9,663 bases of DNA, taken from NCBI GenBank assembly GCA_937127195.1, contig CAKZLT010000611.1, positions 1 through 9,663 of the forward strand. The letters are read 5' to 3'. The notes beneath the pieces are model-generated. The model had not been told where the DNA came from. It did no database searches and saw only the letters and a program-made list of their open reading frames with translations. Every line of letters begins with the position of its first letter. The stretch's first letter is position 1. The stretch is from an uncultured Saprospiraceae bacterium. Its GTDB lineage: Bacteria > Bacteroidota > Bacteroidia > Chitinophagales > Saprospiraceae. The position numbers were made by a program, and so were the translations under genes. Below, in pieces: positions 1-5,105 of this stretch.

Positions 1-197
1 ATGCTATTAAATATAGAAAATAACAAAATAAATGCTCCCGTAGAAGTCCAAGGAAATTTCACTCCGACTTCTATCGCTCCAATTGCATTGACTAAATAGC
101 CTAAAACCATAAAAACAGTTGCACCTCCAAGTGCAACGCCTGCTTGCTTGAAAGGATTAATCTCCTTTTCATATATTGATTCATTATTCGATTCCAT
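1..197 (-). CDS. Membrane protein of unknown function, N-terminal part (partial)
   Basis: An open frame starts at the ATG at 197-195 and runs off the left edge of the window, giving 65 complete codons with no stop. The first 14 or so residues are polar and acidic (MESNNESIYEKEIN). Two hydrophobic stretches follow: about residues 19-43 (glycine-rich, with GVALGGATVFMVLGYL) and about 51-63 (TGAFILLFSIFN), separated by a short segment containing FPWT. This indicates a multi-pass inner-membrane protein. I do not recognise the family and assign no function. There is no Shine-Dalgarno motif before the ATG, as is normal in Bacteroidota. A terminator lies between this gene and the AsmA-like gene upstream on the same strand, so it probably has its own promoter in 198-256, but I cannot point to a convincing one. 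Confidence 0.7.
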   Translation of the reverse strand, partial: MESNNESIYEKEINPFKQAGVALGGATVFMVLGYLVNAIGAIEVGVKFPWTSTGAFILLFSIFNS

Positions 198-256
198 AGA
201 AAATTAAAGCATTAAAAAACCAAATTGTTCAATCTTTGAAGTTACATTTTTTTTAT

Positions 257-294
257 AAAAAAACCTACTTTCTGCACAAACACAGAAAGTAGGT
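257..294 (-). terminator. Intrinsic terminator of the AsmA-like gene
   Basis: A perfect 12-bp stem (263-274 paired with 283-294, arm ACCTACTTTCTG) encloses an 8-nt loop. Read on the minus strand, the stem runs straight into a T tract (the A's at 257-263). It lies about 76 nt past the stop codon of the AsmA-like gene, which is transcribed towards it. On the plus strand the stem is followed only by CTTATTTT and no gene ends there, so minus-strand use is the better reading. Confidence 0.85.
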
Positions 295-370
295 CTTATT
301 TTAAGATTTTCACCATTCTTAAAATATAGAAAGGTAAAAACAACAAATTAACGAATATCAAAATATCCCT

Positions 371-3300
371 TTATTGGTCTTTCTTCTTCTTACCAAATGG
401 ATTTTTGAATTTATTTTTCAACTTATCCAACTCACTTTTGGCTTTATTTTTTAAATCCTCATCAATTTTATCTGTTGCCTTTTTGAGTTCTTCTGCGGCT
501 TTCTTTTTGGCTTCTTCATTAAGTTTGTCTGTCGCTTTTTTAATTTCTTCATCAGCTTTAGCCTTTGCCTTATTTTTAATTTTATCTAATTCAGCTTGTG
601 CTTTGATTTCAGCTTCCTTTTTTAAACTATCTATTTTCGCTTGCGCCAATCCTTTGATACGCTCTTCTTCTGATTTCAATCGTGCCTCTGCTACTTGCTT
701 CAAACTGTCTGCTTTAGCTTTTGCGTCCTCCTTGATTTTATTAAGTTCATCGCCAACCTTATCCTTCACTCCATCAGAAACAGATGTTCCATCCATTCCT
801 AAAAGTTTGACTTTTACATTTGGTTTAGAAATAGTTCCAAGCATTTTCACTAAAATATTAATAGTCTCGCCTTGTTTCAAATTCAAGCCTAATTTCGATG
901 CCTGACCACCTAAGAAATCAATTCCTGTATTAACCAATGCTGTTGCCTTGCTCTTTTCAAGCATTGAACGCGGAATAGCCATTTTTATATCATAGTCCAT
1001 ATCTTGCATGATACCATGTTTTCCTCCGATGTTCATTTCTATATCCTTAATTTTCACATCAAAAGGACGCACAGAAACAAAACCATCTTTGACTTCAAAA
1101 GTATTTTTGGTGTTTTTAACCGCCAAAGCTTTCAATTCATCTACATTCAACTTATTAGCCAAATCACTAACAGGCTTGTAACCTTTAATCACCGCGTTAA
1201 TCGTTTCTAAGAGACCATTACTATTCAAAGTCTTGAAGTCAGGCATCATATCCTTACCTAATAAACCATTGATAGTGAAGGTTGTATTAAACTTACCTTC
1301 AACATATTCCGCAATCGGAGCAATAGCCTGAACGGTGTTCAATTGGTCAAAAGCTCTATTCAAAAAGAAGTCCTGAATATTCAACGCAAAATCAAACTTT
1401 GGCTTTGTTTCATCTTTTGTATCATAACCTCCATTGACTTTCATAGAGCCACCAAATACATCCGTAGAAATATCCGTCATATTGACCGCTTCGTCTTTAA
1501 CCATTAAAGCTCCTCGTGCATTTTTCAATTTCATTTTATCATAAAGTACCTCTTTAAAATCAGCATTCAACACAAACTCCATATCCGCTGGTACTAAAAA
1601 CGGCTCTACATCTTCCGTTGGTGCAGGAGTTGCAGGCGGTAGTTCCTTCGAAGTTTCTGTTGCAACTGCTGGCGTTGCTACCATGAATTGATTCAAGTCA
1701 AAAAACTTAGATGACAAATCAAATACTCCGTCAACTTTCTGTTCTGAATAAAATAACCAATCAATCGCATTATTAATAACACCTGTTGCTTTTAAATCAG
1801 AATTACCTATTTGCACTCCAAAATCAGCCAACTGAAATACATCATGCTTAAAGTTACCCATACCTTTTACATCTGTTATTTTGTAAGTATCATAAATCAA
1901 CTTATCAATCTGAACATCTGCATTGACATCAAACTTACCAAACAATTCTTCATCGGTTGTTTTGATAGGCATCGTGTTTGCTGCGTTTGGCGCATCACCG
2001 TTCTGCCCTTTTGCGTCATTCGTAGAAGGTGAAGTCATTGCCATCAACTCATTTGCATCAATGAATTTAGAACGAAAAATTGCATTTCCTCCAAGTGTTT
2101 CGCCATCAAAAAGATAACCAAATACGTTCTTCAAATCTCCTTGAATATAAAAATCGGATTTTCCGACTTGAGTACTCATTTGTTCAAATTCCATCTGATT
2201 GGGCAAGAAATGTCCTTTACCAACTGTATTTCTAATATGATAAATATCATAAGTAACATCCTTGAATTCTGCATCTAATGTAAAATCAAACTTATCAAAA
2301 ACCTCTGTTGTACTTGTTGCAACTGTCGTTGTGTCTTCAATCTGAACGGTTGGTTCATTTACTGCCGTTTCAGTTGTTTCTCCGCCCAACCATTCATTTG
2401 CATCAAACTTATTAGAACGTACTTTTAGCACACCTTTCATCGTTTTTGTTCCAGAAAAGTAAGTCAAAATATTATCTAAAGTTCCACTCATTTGAAGGTC
2501 ACTAGTTCCCAATTTTGTATCAAAATTATCCACGATTACATTCTGTGGCGTGAACTCCATTTTCATATCCTTAATGGTTACTTTAGGCATTCCTGCGCCA
2601 ACATAATCCATATTTGAAATAGCCAAATCTCCTTTCATTTCTACTTGGTCATACTTCTCTTCGGTTACATACGACATTCGTGTTTTGGTGTCCAAATTCG
2701 CTTTAATCGTTCCACCCAATTCTTCAACACCTTGTTCTGACAAAGGAAAAGCTTTCGCCAAATCATCCAAAATAATTGTTCCTTTTGCCACTGTTTCGAT
2801 GTAAGGGTCAGACATTGGATTTTTTAATAAAAACTTCGCATCGAAAGGACTTTTATCAATTTCAATATGAAAATTTGGTACATCAACCGTTAACTTATCT
2901 AAGTCACTGCTCGGACTATTGATTTTAATGGTTGTATTAATATTATTAATACCAAGTGGTAAATCTGGGTAACGGAAATTCGCATCCTTTGCAGAAGCAT
3001 TAAAATTGAATGCAGGAATTGACGTTTCGTTCAATGTTCCTTTAACCATTCCATTCAATGTCATTTGTCCGCTTGCCTTCACGCCACTAAAGTCCTTTGT
3101 GTAAGCCGCAGGAATCATCGAAAGTAAATCTTTAAAATTGGTACTCGGTGAACCCAATTTCAAATCCATATTAATATCATCTCCAGGCATTGCCACAAAC
3201 CCTTCTAGGCTCAATGCAAGCGCATTCATGGATATATCATTTTTACCGATAGTGAATTTCATTTTATCCATATCGATATTAATATCCAAGTCAATTCCCG

Positions 3301-4024
3301 TTTTTACCTTATTCAAATACTTAACTCCATCGAAATTTACCGAAATAGCATCCGCCGTTGTTTTGGTTTTTAAATCATAAATCAAACTCGTAAAATCACC
3401 TTTTCCGCTGTGATTTAAGTTTTCGATTTTAGCCAAAATCGGCATCGTTCCATCATCGTAAGTGATATTACCCTTTCTGATACTATACGATTCTAACTGA
3501 ATCAAGAAATCAGTACTTTCACCTTCTACTGTCGGTTCAGTTACGGTTGTTGTATCGGTCGAAGGAATAGCAATATCATAATTTGCTTTTCCATTTTTCA
3601 GAACTTTTATATATAAATTTGGTTGGTCTAAGCTAACGTTCTTGATTTCGATTGGTTGATCACTATATATTACAGACATCAAATCAAGCGTCACGTTAAA
3701 ACTCTCAATTCCTGCCAATCGCAATCCATCAAAGTCATCTTTGCCAGTCACCTCCAAGCCTTTTAGACTTAAACTGAAATTCGGAAAACTTCTCAAAAGG
3801 GATAAATTGACATCATCAAAACTGACCGTGGCATTAATATTTTTATTGGCTTCTTCTTGCACTTTCGCCATAATTTCATCCTTAAAAAAATAAGGAATCG
3901 CCACAGCAGCACCGATTAAAAGCCCCAAAAATATTAACACACCAAAGCCTATTCGTTTTAAAAGTCGCTTTACGCTAAACTTTTTCTTTTTCTTATTTGC
4001 GGTTTCTTTATTATTTGTTTCCAT
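371..4024 (-). CDS. AsmA-family inner-membrane protein with large periplasmic region and Lys/Ala/Glu-rich C-terminal tail
   Basis: The 1217-aa product starts with a lysine-rich cytoplasmic tip (KKKKKFSVKRLLKR, ending about residue 24) and one membrane anchor (about 26-47), which predicts N-in/C-out topology with the bulk in the periplasm. The body is a long run of beta-strand-like repeats typical of AsmA/TamB-like proteins. The region just after the anchor (about 50-120, with LLRSFPNFSLSLKGLEVTG) and the region about 880-1075 look like the N- and C-terminal parts of AsmA domains. Between them are related modules at about 475-548, 575-663, 692-781 and 808-885, joined by Thr/Pro/Ala-rich linkers. 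Residues about 1085-1205 form a charged, helical, probably coiled-coil tail ending in NPFGKKKKDQ. AsmA-like proteins in Proteobacteria influence outer-membrane assembly and lipid transport between membranes; a similar role here is inferred. The ATG at 4024-4022 is chosen because the lysine cluster and anchor follow directly. The gene appears monocistronic, with its own terminator. Confidence 0.85.
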   Translation of the reverse strand: METNNKETANKKKKKFSVKRLLKRIGFGVLIFLGLLIGAAVAIPYFFKDEIMAKVQEEANKNINATVSFDDVNLSLLRSFPNFSLSLKGLEVTGKDDFDGLRLAGIESFNVTLDLMSVIYSDQPIEIKNVSLDQPNLYIKVLKNGKANYDIAIPSTDTTTVTEPTVEGESTDFLIQLESYSIRKGNITYDDGTMPILAKIENLNHSGKGDFTSLIYDLKTKTTADAISVNFDGVKYLNKVKTGIDLDINIDMDKMKFTIGKNDISMNALALSLEGFVAMPGDDINMDLKLGSPSTNFKDLLSMIPAAYTKDFSGVKASGQMTLNGMVKGTLNETSIPAFNFNASAKDANFRYPDLPLGINNINTTIKINSPSSDLDKLTVDVPNFHIEIDKSPFDAKFLLKNPMSDPYIETVAKGTIILDDLAKAFPLSEQGVEELGGTIKANLDTKTRMSYVTEEKYDQVEMKGDLAISNMDYVGAGMPKVTIKDMKMEFTPQNVIVDNFDTKLGTSDLQMSGTLDNILTYFSGTKTMKGVLKVRSNKFDANEWLGGETTETAVNEPTVQIEDTTTVATSTTEVFDKFDFTLDAEFKDVTYDIYHIRNTVGKGHFLPNQMEFEQMSTQVGKSDFYIQGDLKNVFGYLFDGETLGGNAIFRSKFIDANELMAMTSPSTNDAKGQNGDAPNAANTMPIKTTDEELFGKFDVNADVQIDKLIYDTYKITDVKGMGNFKHDVFQLADFGVQIGNSDLKATGVINNAIDWLFYSEQKVDGVFDLSSKFFDLNQFMVATPAVATETSKELPPATPAPTEDVEPFLVPADMEFVLNADFKEVLYDKMKLKNARGALMVKDEAVNMTDISTDVFGGSMKVNGGYDTKDETKPKFDFALNIQDFFLNRAFDQLNTVQAIAPIAEYVEGKFNTTFTINGLLGKDMMPDFKTLNSNGLLETINAVIKGYKPVSDLANKLNVDELKALAVKNTKNTFEVKDGFVSVRPFDVKIKDIEMNIGGKHGIMQDMDYDIKMAIPRSMLEKSKATALVNTGIDFLGGQASKLGLNLKQGETINILVKMLGTISKPNVKVKLLGMDGTSVSDGVKDKVGDELNKIKEDAKAKADSLKQVAEARLKSEEERIKGLAQAKIDSLKKEAEIKAQAELDKIKNKAKAKADEEIKKATDKLNEEAKKKAAEELKKATDKIDEDLKNKAKSELDKLKNKFKNPFGKKKKDQ

Positions 4025-4169
4025 GTTTTTTTATAAAAATTAAAACTATTAATGCCTCTAAAATTCTATTAAGGGAGTAGAAAAAAAATAAAACTCAATA
4101 CATTAATAACCATGAATTTTAAAAATCCTGATTCTAACGTTTTGCAGTGATAGCAAAATTCACGTCTAG

Positions 4170-4187
4170 CAACCCTGAAAAGGGTTG
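4170..4187 (+). repeat. Hairpin P1 of the MITE-like element (GAAA tetraloop)
   Basis: A perfect 7-bp stem, CAACCCT paired with AGGGTTG, is closed by the loop GAAA, a GNRA tetraloop if transcribed on the plus strand. The related hairpin P3 differs by a compensatory pair change. From memory, unverified, similar CAACCCT/AGGGTTG palindromes are scattered in intergenic regions of other Bacteroidota. Confidence 0.8.
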
Positions 4188-4195
4188 AATATGAG

Positions 4196-4221
4196 TAACC
4201 ATGGGTGTAAACCCATGGTTA
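4196..4221 (+). repeat. Hairpin P2 of the MITE-like element (GTAA tetraloop)
   Basis: A perfect 11-bp stem, TAACCATGGGT paired with ACCCATGGTTA, is closed by GTAA, again a GNRA-type loop on the plus strand. P1 and P2 are together bracketed by CTAG (4166-4169) and CTAG (4232-4235), which could pair to form a small multibranch structure. Confidence 0.8.
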
Positions 4222-4238
4222 AGGATTGAAGCTAGTAC

Positions 4239-4300
4239 CAACTCTGAAAGAGTTGAACAGTTAAAATGCCTCTTTTCAATTGTTCAACTCTTTCAGAGTT
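4239..4300 (+). repeat. Hairpins P3/P4, an inverted pair able to form one long stem
   Basis: P3 (4239-4255) is CAACTCT, loop GAA, AGAGTTG. An exact 20-bp inverted copy exists: 4240-4259 is the reverse complement of 4281-4300. The two can therefore fold as separate short hairpins or as one long hairpin of about 26 pairs with few defects, closed near 4267-4273. The right arm abuts the right terminal inverted repeat of the element. Confidence 0.8.
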
Positions 4301-4380
4301 ATCACTGCAAAATGTTACAATCAGTAAAAATCTAATTTATTATCAATCAAATAATTTTTTTCGATAATATATAATTAAGC

Positions 4381-4420
4381 AAAAAAAAGAAAATTACATC
4401 ATAAATTGTCGTAATTTTCT
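4381..4420 (-). terminator. Terminator-like hairpin with no gene feeding it
   Basis: A 10-bp stem (AGAAAATTAC at 4388-4397 with GTAATTTTCT at 4411-4420) has a 13-nt loop. On the minus strand it is followed by a run of T's (the A's at 4381-4387). The form suits a minus-strand terminator. However, the next gene in that direction starts on the plus strand at 4776, so no known transcript reaches it. The stem is entirely AT-rich apart from one G:C pair near each end, so it may be chance. Confidence 0.3.
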
Positions 4421-4519
4421 CTATATTTTACAAGATATTACATATAAGACGATTTTTTTTACGAAAATGTATCTCAATCAACTGTTAATAGTTTGTTATA
4501 TAAATACATTCTCTTTTGA

Positions 4520-4532
4520 TTCTTTATGATTT
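4520..4532 (-). repeat. 13-bp word AAATCATAAAGAA, inverted copy
   Basis: The plus strand reads TTCTTTATGATTT, the reverse complement of the word found at 4694-4706 and 5061-5073. It lies in the AT-rich gap, so chance cannot be excluded for this copy alone. Confidence 0.45.
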
Positions 4533-4563
4533 TATGTCGTTTATTTCAAGTTTTAGTTTTTTT

Positions 4564-4678
4564 AAATCGTTTTACGATTCTAGTTTCTAAGTTTCTGGAT
4601 TCTGCTACCGCTGTTTTCTTAATAGCAGTAGCCGAATTTAGTAACCAGAAACTCAACTAGGTTAATTGAATACGATTT
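4564..4678. repeat. Nested palindromic element
   Basis: The outer arms AAATCGT (4564-4570) and ACGATTT (4672-4678) are inverted. Inside are AATCGT-TTT-ACGATT (4565-4579) and CTAGTT (4580-4585) against AACTAG (4655-4660). Further in are AGTTTCTGG (4590-4598) against CCAGAAACT (4645-4653), and an inner 9-bp stem with one C/A mismatch (4604-4612 with 4624-4632). Together 4580-4660 can fold into one long interrupted hairpin with an 11-nt terminal loop. I see no flanking direct repeat of convincing length, so its origin is open. Confidence 0.6.
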
Positions 4679-4693
4679 GTAGATAACCACGAA

Positions 4694-4707
4694 AAATCAT
4701 AAAGAAC
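4694..4707 (+). repeat. 14-bp word AAATCATAAAGAAC, copy 1
   Basis: Identical over 14 bp to 5061-5074. This copy ends 68 bp before the ATG of the 76-aa membrane-protein gene. It is also the left part of an imperfect hairpin (about 4684-4741). Confidence 0.5.
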
Positions 4708-4775
4708 CTCTTTTTTTAAATATTTTCCGTGATTTTCGTTACATACGATTTTTCAAAAAAAAATACCTTTACAGC

Positions 4776-5006
4776 ATGAAAGAAATAATTAATGATTGGA
4801 AATTTGTGATATTAATGTCACTGACTTTAGGATTAGCACCTTTTACACCAGAACCACATATTGTCGGAAAAATACGTTGGATTTGGGGCGGAGCTATCGG
4901 AATGCAAGGAATTGATTGGTTTGATACAGTCATGCACGGAACGCCTTTTGTTCTCTTAATTCGTTTGATTGTACTTAAAATAATGGGGAAATTTCCTACA
5001 AAATAA
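4776..5006 (+). CDS. Small conserved-looking membrane protein (76 aa), unknown function
   Basis: The short product has two hydrophobic segments, about residues 9-23 (KFVILMSLTLGLAPF) and 51-71. They are linked by a Gly/Trp-rich stretch with unusual composition: TPEPHIVGKIRW, then WGGAIGMQGIDWFD, then MHGTP. The pattern PEPH-x-x-GK-x-x-W-x-x-GGA-x-GM-x-x-x-DW-x-D-x-x-x-HG-x-P looks like a constrained family signature. I believe similar short proteins occur in other Bacteroidota, but I know no name or function. His28, His54 and the acidic residues near 48-50 could be functional. The ATG at 4776 is the only start that keeps the first segment whole. The stop is 99 bp before malQ on the same strand with no terminator between them, so co-transcription with malQ is possible. 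Confidence 0.75.
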   Translation: MKEIINDWKFVILMSLTLGLAPFTPEPHIVGKIRWIWGGAIGMQGIDWFDTVMHGTPFVLLIRLIVLKIMGKFPTK

Positions 5007-5060
5007 GTTTTTCCCTAAAAAAATCAAGACCTTTTGCTATATCAATTCTTAGTGAAAAGT

Positions 5061-5074
5061 AAATCATAAAGAAC
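5061..5074 (+). repeat. 14-bp word AAATCATAAAGAAC, copy 2
   Basis: The second exact copy of the word at 4694-4707. It ends 31 bp before the malQ ATG, so it would lie in the malQ leader or promoter region. Confidence 0.5.
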
Positions 5075-5105
5075 TATTCAAAACTAAAAACGAGCTAATA
5101 CTACT

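Larger units (their letters stand above)
4128..4324. mobile_element. 197-bp MITE-like non-autonomous element with 25-bp TIRs and 8-bp target duplication
   Basis: The ends are inverted repeats: 4128-4152 matches the reverse complement of 4300-4324 at 23 of 25 positions. Both ends start CTGATT when read inward. Immediately outside each end lies the identical word TAAAAATC (4120-4127 and 4325-4332). The inverted-repeat match stops exactly where this direct repeat begins, as expected of a target-site duplication. The interior has no ORF of useful length. It carries three or four hairpins listed separately. An 8-bp duplication is made by several insertion-sequence families (for example IS66, IS1595, ISL3 or IS256 types). 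The end sequence does not let me choose among them, and no transposase is present in the window, so any mobilising enzyme would have to act in trans. Confidence 0.75.
4025..4775. other. AT-rich intergenic region rich in palindromes
   Basis: This 751-bp gap lies between the divergent AsmA-like gene and the 76-aa membrane-protein gene. I see no credible coding sequence in it. It holds the MITE-like element (4128-4324), an orphan hairpin (4381-4420), a nested hairpin element (4564-4678), an imperfect hairpin at about 4684-4741 (arms near ACGAAAAATCA and TGATTTTCGT), and a 13-bp word present in both orientations. TACGATT occurs three times (4573, 4671, 4744). The promoters of both flanking genes should lie here, but I found no match good enough to call. 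TACCTTTA at 4764-4771 resembles a -7 box, but sits so close to the ATG at 4776 that it would imply a leaderless transcript, and it has no -33 partner. Confidence 0.7.

Noticed and set aside
405..905. Plus-strand ORF opposite the end of the AsmA-like gene (166 aa, Ser/Phe/Leu-rich).
   Set aside because: It is the antisense of the Lys/Ala/Glu-rich tail; lysine and glutamate codons read backwards give Phe, Leu and Ser. It shows no independent features.
1004..3380. Other plus-strand ORFs of 64-80 aa within 1004-3380.
   Set aside because: All lie opposite the AsmA-like gene, have no recognisable domains and are explained as shadow frames.
4128..4332. CRISPR array in the repeat-rich intergenic region.
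   Set aside because: The repeats are nested inverted repeats of unequal length with no regular spacers, and no cas gene is nearby.
4764..4771. TACCTTTA as a -7 box for the 76-aa gene.
   Set aside because: It would put transcription start on the ATG, the last base is off consensus, and there is no TTG at the right distance upstream.
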